Assembly: GCA_964443875.1 (NCBI GenBank) | Contig: CAYUET010000002.1 | Location: 158,320 to 222,319, forward strand | Length of the DNA: 64,000 bases | DNA from: CAYUET01 sp964443875 | GTDB taxonomy: Bacteria; Auribacterota; JAFGBW01 | Direction: 5' to 3' | Part shown: positions 1 through 8,272 of the stretch, piece by piece | Numbering within the stretch: position 1 is the stretch's first letter | How the letters are laid out: each line of letters opens with the position of its first letter | Program-made: the position numbers and the translations under genes | The notes under the pieces: model-generated | What the model was told of the DNA's origin: nothing | The model's database searches: none | The model's input: the letters and a program-made list of their open reading frames with translations, nothing else

Positions 1-221
1 AGGTTTCTAACAGGAAGCTCGAAAAAGATGCCTGCCTTGACATATTGCCTGATTCAGATTTTTATGGAGGAAAGACAAATGTCAAAGGTTATGAAGCCGC
101 TTTTTCAATAGGGTTGTATAAAAATACGCTTCTGGGTCTGGATTTCTATAAAACTGAAAATCTGTCAGGACACATTGTAGAAGAAAAATTGTTCCAGGCG
201 GATCTCATCTATAAATTTTAA
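1..221 (+). CDS. Outer-membrane porin-like protein, C-terminal fragment
   Basis: This is the 3' end of a gene that begins before the window; the open frame starts at base 3 and stops with TAA at 219-221. About 72 residues are visible. They alternate hydrophobic and polar residues and end in ADLIYKF, with a terminal Phe typical of beta-barrel outer-membrane proteins recognised by BamA. The next gene is the phosphate-binding protein pstS, so a phosphate-selective or other anion porin is a reasonable inference, but the substrate cannot be read from this fragment. Confidence 0.55.
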   Translation, partial: VSNRKLEKDACLDILPDSDFYGGKTNVKGYEAAFSIGLYKNTLLGLDFYKTENLSGHIVEEKLFQADLIYKF

Positions 222-236
222 TGAAAACGGGCAACT

Positions 237-253
237 TATCCCCGCAGGGGATA
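237..253. repeat. Short intergenic hairpin, TATCCCC motif, copy 1
   Basis: A perfect 7-bp inverted repeat (TATCCCC, 3-nt loop, GGGGATA) lies between the porin and pstS. Similar hairpins occur at 4543-4558 and 29648-29663. No T-run follows, so it is not an obvious terminator on the plus strand; a small dispersed repeat or an mRNA-processing hairpin is possible. Confidence 0.5.
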
Positions 254-317
254 AAAAAGCGCTCGTAGGAGTCCTCCCCTCAAAAGAGGGTAATTGAATA
301 AAAAAAGGAAAAGCATT

Positions 318-1124
318 ATGAAAAAAATTATAAATATTGTGCTGAGTATTCTGATTTCAGCATCTGTTTATGCCGGAAGTGGTAAAGTGAAAATTGAAGG
401 TTCAACGACAGTTCTCCCCATCGCACAGAAAACGGCTGAAGTGTTTATGGAAAATAATTCCAGTGCGGATTTATCCGTGCGTGGCGGAGGATCAGGAGTG
501 GGGATTGCCGCCCTGATTGACGGGGTGTGTGATATTGCAAATGCTTCAAGATCCATGAAGCAGTCAGAAGTTGACAAGGCCGTAAGCAAAGGCCGCGAGC
601 CTAAGTCACATATCGTTGCCATGGATGGGCTGTGCGTCATTGTCCATAAAGACAACCCGTTGACCGCCCTGACAAAAGAGCAGGTCAAAGCTATTTTTAC
701 CGGAAAAATAAATAACTGGTCTGAAGTCGGCGGCGCGGATGCTCAGATCGTCATCGTTTCGAGGGACTCTGCCAGCGGAACCTTTGAGGCTTTTGGTGAG
801 CTCGCTTTAAACAAGGAAAAAATTCGTTCTGATGCGCTGATGCAGGCTTCTAATCAGGCGGTTGTATCAACGATAGCCGATAATACTTCAGCCATAGGCT
901 ATGCGGGCCTCGGCTATATCAAAGAAGAAATCAAGGCGCTTCAGATTGACGGAGTCAATGCCTCAAAAGAAACGGTTCTTTCGGGGAAATATTCCCTTTC
1001 AAGACCGTTGTTCATGTACACAAACGGAAATCCGACAGGAGTCGTAAAGGAATACCTTGATTTTATCAAAAGCGCTGAAGGTCAGAAAATTGTGGAGGAA
1101 GAGGGATTTGTCCCACTGCAATAA
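318..1124 (+). CDS. pstS: Phosphate ABC transporter substrate-binding protein
   Basis: This periplasmic receptor binds inorganic phosphate and delivers it to PstCA. The start is placed at ATG 318, preceded by AAAGGAAAA, rather than at the in-frame TTG at 294, because the ATG directly begins a signal peptide (MKKIINIVLS...VYA, then GSGKV). The mature part has the PstS phosphate-binding signatures EGSTTVLPI, RGGGSGVGI and SRDSASGTFE. The 268-residue length fits the short PstS form. It is followed by a hairpin and by pstC, which has its own Pho-type promoter, so pstS may be expressed separately and more highly. The preceding porin fragment fits a phosphate-uptake locus. Confidence 0.93.
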   Translation: MKKIINIVLSILISASVYAGSGKVKIEGSTTVLPIAQKTAEVFMENNSSADLSVRGGGSGVGIAALIDGVCDIANASRSMKQSEVDKAVSKGREPKSHIVAMDGLCVIVHKDNPLTALTKEQVKAIFTGKINNWSEVGGADAQIVIVSRDSASGTFEAFGELALNKEKIRSDALMQASNQAVVSTIADNTSAIGYAGLGYIKEEIKALQIDGVNASKETVLSGKYSLSRPLFMYTNGNPTGVVKEYLDFIKSAEGQKIVEEEGFVPLQ

Positions 1125-1156
1125 TCACTAAGCGATTAACAATAGATCATGAGCGG

Positions 1157-1201
1157 ATGCCCGTCTTCAAGACGGGCATTCGTGTCATATCATGTTTTTT
1201 T
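1157..1201 (+). terminator. Hairpin after pstS, possible terminator
   Basis: An 11-bp inverted repeat (ATGCCCGTCTT with AAGACGGGCAT, bases 1157-1179) lies about 30 bases after the pstS stop. A T-run follows only at 1195-1201, roughly 15 bases past the stem, so it is an imperfect intrinsic terminator or an attenuator that limits readthrough from pstS to pstC. Confidence 0.45.
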
Positions 1202-1383
1202 AAAGCAGCTTCCTCATCCCTAACCACGGCAATAATGGGGAAAAAACGTAGTGCCTGAATTTTTTTTTATCCTGCTCTATCTGGAAAATTACCGGTCGAA
1301 TACCTCCCCTTATTCAAGGGTAAGGTCAAAAAAACGGAACGACAGACTGTTCAATGACCATTTTCCCGGAAAGAGGATAATTT

Positions 1384-1437
1384 CTAACAGAATCCTAATA
1401 ATTCACTAACAAAAGATTAACAGAACTGACTTAATAC
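1384..1437 (+). promoter_or_regulatory. Pho box-like array and -10 upstream of pstC
   Basis: Four hexamers (CTAACA, CTAATA, CTAACA, TTAACA) start at 1384, 1395, 1406 and 1417, exactly 11 bp apart. They resemble the TTAACA-type direct repeats bound by PhoB/PhoP regulators. A TAATAC -10-like hexamer follows at 1432-1437, ten bases after the last repeat, the geometry of a Pho promoter in which the box replaces -35. Transcription would start near 1444, almost at the pstC ATG. The rest of the 1125-1444 gap contains the hairpin after pstS and a weak hairpin near 1305-1322, with no gene. Confidence 0.7.
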
Positions 1438-1444
1438 TTATTAC

Positions 1445-2332
1445 ATGAACTATAAAATCAAAGAAAAATTATACAAAGCATTGTTTTGTGCGATAGCCTT
1501 TTCAACGCTCATTATTCTTGCAGGAATAATCCTTACGCTGTTCATCAATGCGTGGCCTTTGTTTAAAACAGTATCTCTGTGGGAATTCATCAGCGGAAGA
1601 AACTGGTATCCGACACATGAGTTTCCTGAATTCGGGATCCTTCCGCTTATTGCGGCATCCTTTATCATTACGCTGGGTTCTATGATTGTCTGTATCCCTC
1701 TGGGAATAGGAAGTGCCCTTTATCTCCATGAAATTGCGGGTTTGCGCGAAAAAGTTCTTTTGAAACCTGTGATCGAAATACTGGCCGGGATTCCCTCCAT
1801 TGTTTTCGGTTTTTTTGGAATGGTCATTGTCGCCCCTTTTATTAAAGATCTTCTCCATTTACCCGTAGGATACTGCGCCTTTACGGCAAGCCTGATCCTC
1901 GGAATAATGGCCATTCCTACAGTCTGCAGTCTGACGGAAGACGCCTTAAGTTATGTTCCGAAAAGCTTCAGGGAAGCCTCCCTGGCCCTTGGTGCCACAA
2001 GGTGGCAGACCCTTATCCGGGTCATCATACCGGCAGCAGGATCAGGTGTTTCCAGTGCAGTCATTCTCGGCATGAGCCGGATTATCGGGGAAACCATGAC
2101 TGTCCTCATGGTCTCCGGCGGGGCTGCCGTCATCCCTCTTTCCTTTTTTGTTCCGGTACGGCCCATGACCTCAACGATTGCGGCTGAAATGGGTGAGGCG
2201 GCCATGGGAAGCCTTCACTACAATGCGCTTTTTGGAATAGGATTGATTCTTTTTATGATTACCCTTGTGCTGAACTTCATCGCTGAAATTATAAGCAGAA
2301 ATTATCGCCTTAAACTGGGGCTCAGCCAATGA
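1445..2332 (+). CDS. pstC: Phosphate ABC transporter permease PstC
   Basis: One of the two inner-membrane subunits that form the phosphate channel with PstA. The 295-residue protein has an N-terminal membrane segment, a periplasmic loop and several further membrane helices. The coupling loop that contacts the ATPase is recognisable as SFREASLALGATRWQT. No Shine-Dalgarno sequence is visible before ATG 1445 and the predicted Pho promoter sits immediately upstream, so the message may be nearly leaderless. The stop overlaps the pstA start as ATGA (2329-2332), indicating translational coupling. Confidence 0.94.
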   Translation: MNYKIKEKLYKALFCAIAFSTLIILAGIILTLFINAWPLFKTVSLWEFISGRNWYPTHEFPEFGILPLIAASFIITLGSMIVCIPLGIGSALYLHEIAGLREKVLLKPVIEILAGIPSIVFGFFGMVIVAPFIKDLLHLPVGYCAFTASLILGIMAIPTVCSLTEDALSYVPKSFREASLALGATRWQTLIRVIIPAAGSGVSSAVILGMSRIIGETMTVLMVSGGAAVIPLSFFVPVRPMTSTIAAEMGEAAMGSLHYNALFGIGLILFMITLVLNFIAEIISRNYRLKLGLSQ

Positions 2333-3180
2333 GCGCAAATAAAATAATTGAAAAATTGGGATTTGGTTTTCTGATTCTGTGCATTATCATTACCCTGTTT
2401 TTTTTAGGAAGCATCATATGGTTTTTATTCATCCGCGGTATCAAAATTATTTCGTGGGAATTTCTGACGGCGATTCCACGGTCAGGTATGACAAAAGGGG
2501 GGATTGCTCCTGCCATCCTGGGTACGTTTTATCTGACGATAGGAGCCATGCTGGTTGCGCTTCCTCTCGGGCTTGCTTCGGCCATTTATCTCTGTGAATA
2601 CAGCCCCAGAGGGTTCATCGTCAATTTAATCAGGTTGAGCATTAACAATTTGGCAGGGGTGCCCTCTGTTGTGTTCGGACTGTTCGGCCTTGTTGTTTTT
2701 GTGAAATACTGCAATTTCGGGGTCTCCATTTTATCAGGTTCCCTGACTCTGGGGATACTTGTCCTGCCCGGGATTATTTCTTCAGTCCAGGAGGCCCTGG
2801 TCGCCGTTCCTCAATCCTACAGGGAGGCTTCGCTGGCCCTTGGAGCCACACACTGGCAGACCATAAAAAAAGTAGTTCTGCCTACGGCTTTCCCGGGTAT
2901 TCTTACTGCGGTTATTTTAAGCATCGGGCGTGTTGCCGGTGAAACCGCGCCGATTCTTTTCACTGCAGCGACTTTTTACAGCCGGTTTTATCCGAATTCT
3001 GTTTATTCTGAAACAATGGCACTGCCTTATCATATTTATGCGCTGATGACGGAGGGCACACATCCGCAGGAACAGACAGCAATTGCTTTCGGCGCAGCAT
3101 TGGTCTTGCTGGTACTGGTGCTCATGATATCAGGACTGGCCATTTATTTAAGAAACAAACAGAGGAGTTATTATGTCTGA
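2329..3180 (+). CDS. pstA: Phosphate ABC transporter permease PstA
   Basis: Second channel subunit of the high-affinity phosphate importer. The 283-residue polytopic membrane protein carries the coupling-helix motif SYREASLALGATHWQT and the conserved NNLAGVPSVVFGLFG region of PstA. Its start overlaps pstC by four bases, and its end overlaps pstB by eight, so the three genes form a tight operon. Nothing in the sequence is unusual for the family. Confidence 0.94.
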   Translation: MSANKIIEKLGFGFLILCIIITLFFLGSIIWFLFIRGIKIISWEFLTAIPRSGMTKGGIAPAILGTFYLTIGAMLVALPLGLASAIYLCEYSPRGFIVNLIRLSINNLAGVPSVVFGLFGLVVFVKYCNFGVSILSGSLTLGILVLPGIISSVQEALVAVPQSYREASLALGATHWQTIKKVVLPTAFPGILTAVILSIGRVAGETAPILFTAATFYSRFYPNSVYSETMALPYHIYALMTEGTHPQEQTAIAFGAALVLLVLVLMISGLAIYLRNKQRSYYV

Positions 3181-3940
3181 TGACCTGAAAATCAGAATCA
3201 AGGTTGATAATATCAGTTTTTATTATGGGACAAGACCCACGATTAAAAATCTTTCTATGAACATCTATCAAAATAATGTCACCGCCATTATCGGACCTTC
3301 AGGATGCGGAAAATCGACCTTCATAAGGCTCTTTAACCGCATGAATGAACTTGTCGCCAACACCCGCCTGGAAGGTCTGATTCTTCTGGATGGCCGGGAT
3401 ATCAACAGCCCCGGCATGGATGTTGTTAAAATCAGAAGGCTGATCGGCATGGTTTTTCAAAAACCCAACCCGTTTCCAAAAAGCATCTATGAGAATTTAA
3501 GCTATGGACTGAAAGTCAACGGAGTTAAAGATAAGAGCTATATTGAGGAACGGGTGACGGAATCCCTGAAAAAAGCGGCCTTATGGGACGAGGTTAAAGA
3601 CCGGCTGGATGACAGTGCCCTGAGATTGTCCGGCGGTCAGCAACAGCGTTTATGCATTGCCCGGTGCCTTGCCGTTGATCCCGAAGTGATCCTTTTTGAT
3701 GAACCCTGCGCAAGCCTTGACCCTCACTCCACAAAAAAAATTGAGGAATTGGTACTGGAACTTAAAAAAGATTATACCATTGTGATTGTTACCCATAACC
3801 TGCAGCAGGCGTCAAGAGTATCGGATTATACCGCCTTTTTATACCTTGGCGAACTGATTGAATTCGGACACACCGACAAACTTTTCACGATTCCTGCGAA
3901 CAAAAAAACAGAAGAATATCTGACCGGAAAATTCGGATAA
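3173..3940 (+). CDS. pstB: Phosphate ABC transporter ATP-binding protein
   Basis: ATPase that energises PstCA. The 255-residue protein shows Walker A GPSGCGKST, the signature LSGGQQQR, and Walker B ILFDEP followed by CASLDP where most PstB proteins have TSALDP. A GAGGAG ribosome site lies just before ATG 3173 inside the end of pstA. No phoU follows, although phoU often closes pst operons; the next gene is on the opposite strand. Phosphate signalling would therefore need a phoU elsewhere or none at all. Confidence 0.95.
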   Translation: MSDDLKIRIKVDNISFYYGTRPTIKNLSMNIYQNNVTAIIGPSGCGKSTFIRLFNRMNELVANTRLEGLILLDGRDINSPGMDVVKIRRLIGMVFQKPNPFPKSIYENLSYGLKVNGVKDKSYIEERVTESLKKAALWDEVKDRLDDSALRLSGGQQQRLCIARCLAVDPEVILFDEPCASLDPHSTKKIEELVLELKKDYTIVIVTHNLQQASRVSDYTAFLYLGELIEFGHTDKLFTIPANKKTEEYLTGKFG

Positions 3941-4006
3941 GACTGAAATCTGCATGAGGGAGTAATTATCAGATTTTGAACCAACCCTGCCTTTCAGAGG
4001 CCCGGA

Positions 4007-4492
4007 TTAATATTCATCCATGTGATTCCATTCAGCGTTTTCAAGCCAGTGATCAGGTCTTGAAATGAATTCGATCAGATTATCCAGAAGCCAGTAATGC
4101 TGTTTTTCTTCAGCGGCAAGTTTCTGAAAAATGATTATCTGTCCCTTGTCCGTGGCCTGTCTTGATTTTTCAAGGTAGAATTCTTCGCTTTTCTTTTCCA
4201 GTTCCTGAGCTTTTATCCAGGCTTCTTTATGATCAAGATTTCCGTCAAAAATCGTATCTTCTTCTTTCATGGTCTTAAAAATGCTTTTAACAGCAGGCAA
4301 AAGGGTGTGCTCCTGAAATTGTATTGTATTCTCTTCTTTCATCGCTTTAAAAATCTGGTAATGTTTGGATTCCTCCTTTGCCAATAAGTTGAAGATATCT
4401 TTCAATCCTTTATTCATGGCATTGGAAGCCAGAATTAAATAAAAGGACTCCCCTTCTTTTTCCATTTTCATGGCATAATCAAAAATATTCAT
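4007..4492 (-). CDS. Rubrerythrin-like ferritin-fold diiron protein
   Basis: A 161-residue protein with two matching halves of the ferritin-like four-helix bundle. Each half has an E-x6-Y type helix (EKEGESFY; ELEKKSEEFY) and an EExxH diiron motif (EESKH near residue 41; EEKQH near residue 128). The rubredoxin-type Cys4 domain of classical rubrerythrins is absent. Such proteins are linked to peroxide detoxification or iron handling in anaerobes. A strong AAGGAGT site precedes the ATG. It is divergent from the methionine sulfoxide reductase fusion, so the two may share oxidative-stress control through the intervening region. Confidence 0.85.
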   Translation of the reverse strand: MNIFDYAMKMEKEGESFYLILASNAMNKGLKDIFNLLAKEESKHYQIFKAMKEENTIQFQEHTLLPAVKSIFKTMKEEDTIFDGNLDHKEAWIKAQELEKKSEEFYLEKSRQATDKGQIIIFQKLAAEEKQHYWLLDNLIEFISRPDHWLENAEWNHMDEY

Positions 4493-4542
4493 AACAGACT
4501 CCTTTTCTGTTGATCCTTGTTTAGAATGAACGCTGAGCTGTT

Positions 4543-4558
4543 TATCCCTTGCGGGATA
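4543..4558. repeat. Short intergenic hairpin, TATCCC motif, copy 2
   Basis: TATCCC, a 4-base TTGC loop and GGGATA form a perfect 6-bp hairpin in the divergent region before the MsrB-MsrA gene. It resembles the elements at 237-253 and 29648-29663. Confidence 0.45.
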
Positions 4559-4727
4559 ATAAAATTATGATCATCATGGATTTTATTCAAAATGAGAATC
4601 AAATACAATTTTTTTATATTCGATTCCGATATAAATCTGTTTTTTAAGCATTGTCAAATTGCTCCAAAAGTTTAACATGATTATTATTAATTTTCATGCC
4701 GGCAGTTTTCAACATTACGGATTGATC

Positions 4728-5681
4728 ATGAAAAAAGTTATTGAAAACACAAACCCTTTAAAATTTATCCTGGTGTTATTCCTGTTTTTTAGATTTTCTT
4801 TCATCATAAAAGGGGAGGAAGCCGTGCCATACAACCGTCTTACACCTGAGGAAGAAGCTGTTATACTGCATAAAGCAACGGAGAAACCCTTTTCAGGCAA
4901 ATATGTGAATCATCATGAAACAGGGGTTTATACCTGCAGGCGCTGCAACGCAATCCTTTACCGTTCATCCGATAAATTTGATTCAAGCTGCGGATGGCCC
5001 AGTTTTGATGAGGAGGTGCCTTACGCAGTGAACCGTGCGGCTGACCCGGAGGACATGAGAACGGAGATACTCTGCGCCCGATGCGGCGGGCATTTGGGAC
5101 ATGTTTTTTCCGGGGAGAAATTAACTCCGAAAAATATCAGGCATTGTGTAAACTCAATTTCTATGAATTTTGTACCTGATAAAGAGATAAGCCGGATTAC
5201 GGAAAGGGCCTATTTTGCCGGAGGCTGTTTCTGGGGAATGGAATACTATTTTGAAAAAGCAAAAGGCGTTGTTTTTACCGTCGTCGGTTATATGGGGGGG
5301 AGCAGTAAAAATCCGACTTATGAAGAAGTCTGCACGGGTAAAACCGGTCATAAGGAAACCCTTGAAGTTATCTGGGATCCCCTTAACACCTCCTATGAGG
5401 AAATTGCCGGATTATTTTTTGAAATCCATGATCCGACACAGACGGACGGACAGGGGCCTGATCTAGGCGATCAATATCTTTCCTGCCTTTTCTATACCGG
5501 GGATACACAAAAGCAGATTGCAGAAAAATTAATCAAAAAATTAAAAGAGTCAGGGTATAAAGTGAGTACGCATCTTGAAAAGGCCTCAATCTTCTGGAAA
5601 GCGGAGAAATATCACCAGCATTATTATGACAGACAAAAGGGAGTTCCTTATTGCCATACATTAATCAAAAGATTTCAGTAA
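4728..5681 (+). CDS. Bifunctional methionine sulfoxide reductase MsrB-MsrA
   Basis: Repairs both diastereomers of methionine sulfoxide in oxidised proteins. From ATG 4728 the protein has 317 residues; the open frame also reaches TTG 4659, but ATG 4728 begins a plausible export signal or membrane anchor (residues 1-28), so action outside the cytoplasm is likely. The MsrB domain comes first, with zinc cysteines C70, C73, C116 and C119 and catalytic C140 in RHCVNS. The MsrA domain follows, with catalytic C167 in GGCFWG. The B-A order is the reverse of the common A-B fusion. No good ribosome site is visible at this start. Confidence 0.9.
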   Translation: MKKVIENTNPLKFILVLFLFFRFSFIIKGEEAVPYNRLTPEEEAVILHKATEKPFSGKYVNHHETGVYTCRRCNAILYRSSDKFDSSCGWPSFDEEVPYAVNRAADPEDMRTEILCARCGGHLGHVFSGEKLTPKNIRHCVNSISMNFVPDKEISRITERAYFAGGCFWGMEYYFEKAKGVVFTVVGYMGGSSKNPTYEEVCTGKTGHKETLEVIWDPLNTSYEEIAGLFFEIHDPTQTDGQGPDLGDQYLSCLFYTGDTQKQIAEKLIKKLKESGYKVSTHLEKASIFWKAEKYHQHYYDRQKGVPYCHTLIKRFQ

Positions 5682-5725
5682 AAAGTGGCGGAAAACAGCA
5701 GCGGAAATGAAATAGATATTCTAAA

Positions 5726-5739
5726 CAGTGAATTCACTG
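5726..5739. promoter_or_regulatory. 14-bp perfect palindrome upstream of gnd
   Basis: CAGTGAATTCACTG is a perfect palindrome 41 bases before the gnd start, in the 99-bp gap after the MsrB-MsrA gene. Its position suits an operator for a dimeric regulator of the pentose phosphate operon. No other copy was noticed in the window. Confidence 0.4.
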
Positions 5740-5780
5740 ACAGTCTGTTTATCGGACATAAAAAATAGAAAGGGGATATC

Positions 5781-6755
5781 ATGGAAATGGGAATGATAGG
5801 CCTTGGCCGAATGGGGCTGAATATGGCTCGCCGATTATTGAAAGCAGAACATAAAGTGGCTGTTTTTAACCGGAGCAGGGAAAAAATCATTGAAGCGGAA
5901 AAAGAAGGTGCCGTGGGTGCCCGATCCCCTGAGGATCTGGTGAAGAACTTAACACCACCCCGCATTGTATGGCTGATGCTCCCTGCAGGAAGTGTTACGG
6001 AAGAATATATTCATATTCTTTCTTCCCTTCTGGAACGGGAGGACATCTTGGTCGAAGGCGGAAACAGCAGCTACCGGGAGGATCTCAGGCATTATTCGTT
6101 TTTAAAAGATAAGGGCATCCATTATCTGGATGCGGGTGTTTCCGGGGGGGTATGGGGATACAGCAGAGGCTACTGTACAATGATAGGGGGGGATTTTGAA
6201 AAATTTCAGCAGATAGAACCTCTTCTCAGGGATCTTGCCCCGGAGTCAGGATATCATTATTGCGGCTCGTCCGGAGCGGGGCACTATGTGAAAATGATCC
6301 ATAATGCCATTGAATACGCCTTAATGGAGGCCTATGGAGAGGGATTTGAAATTTTAAAGGCTTCGCCTTACGGGCAAAATATGGACCTGGCTAAAATTGC
6401 CCATCTATGGAATCAGGGGAGCGTGGTGCGTTCATGGCTTCTGGAACTTTTGGAATCCGCCTTTTTAAAAAACAGGGATCTGTCGGAAATTCAGGGCTAT
6501 GTTGAAGATTCAGGGGAGGTCAGGGGGGCGGTCAAAGAAGCACTGGATATGGGCGTTGCAGCGGATGTTATTGCTCATTCTGTTTTTAAGCGATTCCAAT
6601 CCCGGCAGGAAGATGTTTTTTCGGATAAAGTTGTTGCCGCATTGAGAAAAGAATTCGGAAATCATTATGTTGCGCGAAAAGGGGATAAGGTTAGAAAAGG
6701 TCAGGCCGGAGCCGGTGCGGTGGAACATGCGAAACCTGATGTCCCCCCCCTGTGA
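5781..6755 (+). CDS. gnd: 6-phosphogluconate dehydrogenase, decarboxylating (short form)
   Basis: Oxidises 6-phosphogluconate to ribulose 5-phosphate and CO2. The 324-residue protein is the short GndA/YqeC-type form rather than the roughly 470-residue enzyme. The Rossmann GxGxxG is at residues 7-12 (GLGRMG). Substrate signatures VEGGNSSYRED, DAGVSGGVWG and GAGHYVKMIHNAIEY are present. An AAAGGGG site precedes ATG 5781. It is the first gene of a gnd-zwf-pgl operon, nine bases from zwf. Short forms often use NAD; the cofactor cannot be settled by inspection. Confidence 0.92.
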   Translation: MEMGMIGLGRMGLNMARRLLKAEHKVAVFNRSREKIIEAEKEGAVGARSPEDLVKNLTPPRIVWLMLPAGSVTEEYIHILSSLLEREDILVEGGNSSYREDLRHYSFLKDKGIHYLDAGVSGGVWGYSRGYCTMIGGDFEKFQQIEPLLRDLAPESGYHYCGSSGAGHYVKMIHNAIEYALMEAYGEGFEILKASPYGQNMDLAKIAHLWNQGSVVRSWLLELLESAFLKNRDLSEIQGYVEDSGEVRGAVKEALDMGVAADVIAHSVFKRFQSRQEDVFSDKVVAALRKEFGNHYVARKGDKVRKGQAGAGAVEHAKPDVPPL

Positions 6756-6763
6756 AATAAATT

Positions 6764-8272
6764 ATGAAAAACGATTATAAAATCAAGGGCGGGGAATTAT
6801 GCATTGAAAAAATCCCTTCCGAATGTGGAGTCGTGATTTTCGGAGCATCAGGGGATCTTTCCTTCAGAAAACTGATTCCTTCGCTTTTCGGCTTATATTC
6901 AAAAAAACTGCTTCCGGCAAATTTCTATATTCTTGGATGCGCAAGAAGCGAGATGAATAATGACTCTTTCCGTGAAAAAATAAGATCCAGACTGGATCCG
7001 GTTAAGGAAAAGGATGTTTTATCTGGTTTTTTGCAGCGCTGTCATTATGTGAAAATTGAATATCTGGAAAAAGATTCTTATCCAGTTCTGATAAAAAAAA
7101 TTGAAAAACTGGATTCTGAATTTAAAACTGCGCAAAAGGCCATTTTTTATATGGCCACGCCGCCTTCTTTTTACAAAGATATAACCTCTTTTGTCTTATC
7201 CTGCTCCGATAGTCCGGTTATCCGGAAAGGGGAAACCTGGCCGCGATTTGTTTTTGAAAAGCCTTTCTGCCATGATCTTGAAAGCGCCATAAATCTGGAT
7301 AGGGAGCTGCACACACAGCTGGAAGAAAATCAGATCTACCGGATTGATCATTATCTGGGGAAAGACACTGTTCAGAATCTTTTAATGTTCAGGTTTGCAA
7401 ATGCCATTTTTGAGCCTTTATGGAACAACAGGTATATTGATCATGTTCAGATTACCGTAGCGGAAACCCTGGGAGTTGAGCACAGGGCAGGGTATTTCGA
7501 GCAGGCGGGGCTTTTAAGGGACATGTTTCAAAACCATATTCTGCAGATGGTCTCGATGGTTGCAATGGAGCCTCCGGGTTCTTTTGATGCGGACCGCATC
7601 CGGGATGAAAGAGCAAAAATTCTGCGGTCCATAAGGCCGTATACTTATGAATCCCTCAGTCATGATGTCTTACGCGGCCAGTATAAGCGGGGCATGAGGG
7701 AAGGGATCACGATTCCCGCATACCGGGAGGAACTTCATGTTCATTCCGAATCCATGATTGAAACTTTTGTCTGTCTGAAACTTTTTATTGATAACTGGCG
7801 ATGGAATGGGGTGCCGTTTTATATCCGGGCGGGGAAACGGTTGAAAGAAAAAGTCAGCCAGATAGGCGTTGTATTCAAAGCCCTCCCTCATTCTATTTTC
7901 AGGGAGCTCAAACCTGAGGATCTGGTCTCGAATGTTTTAATATTTTCCATACAGCCCGATGAAGGGGTTTCGCTGACAATCCAGGCCAAGCAGCCCGGGC
8001 CAAAGCTCTGCATGCATCCCTTGATGATGGATTTCAAATATAGCGAAGTGTTCGGAGTGGTGCCTCCGGAAGCCTATGAAAGGCTTATACTGGACTGCAT
8101 GCTGGGCGATCAGACGCTCTTTATCCGTTCTGACGGGATGGAGCTTGCCTGGTCCTTTTTAACCCCGATTCTGAGGGATCCTCCCCCCCTTGAGTTTTAT
8201 GAAGGAGGTTCCTGGGGGCCTGAATCCGCAAGTTATTTGATTCAAAAGGATGGAAGAGAGTGGCTCCTGTGA
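6764..8272 (+). CDS. zwf: Glucose-6-phosphate 1-dehydrogenase
   Basis: First step of the oxidative pentose phosphate pathway, making 6-phosphogluconolactone and reduced cofactor. The 502-residue length is normal. The coenzyme motif FGASGDLSFRKL is near residues 26-37, and the active-site signature RIDHYLGKD begins near residue 193. The later QNHILQMV segment holds the second conserved His. There is no clear ribosome site before ATG 6764, so translation is probably coupled to gnd. Its end overlaps pgl. Confidence 0.95.
   Translation: MKNDYKIKGGELCIEKIPSECGVVIFGASGDLSFRKLIPSLFGLYSKKLLPANFYILGCARSEMNNDSFREKIRSRLDPVKEKDVLSGFLQRCHYVKIEYLEKDSYPVLIKKIEKLDSEFKTAQKAIFYMATPPSFYKDITSFVLSCSDSPVIRKGETWPRFVFEKPFCHDLESAINLDRELHTQLEENQIYRIDHYLGKDTVQNLLMFRFANAIFEPLWNNRYIDHVQITVAETLGVEHRAGYFEQAGLLRDMFQNHILQMVSMVAMEPPGSFDADRIRDERAKILRSIRPYTYESLSHDVLRGQYKRGMREGITIPAYREELHVHSESMIETFVCLKLFIDNWRWNGVPFYIRAGKRLKEKVSQIGVVFKALPHSIFRELKPEDLVSNVLIFSIQPDEGVSLTIQAKQPGPKLCMHPLMMDFKYSEVFGVVPPEAYERLILDCMLGDQTLFIRSDGMELAWSFLTPILRDPPPLEFYEGGSWGPESASYLIQKDGREWLL

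Noticed and set aside
4561..4610. AT-rich palindromic and GAGAATCA-like bases, considered as a Fur/PerR box
   Set aside because: The match to the 15-bp Fur or PerR consensus is too weak to claim a site.
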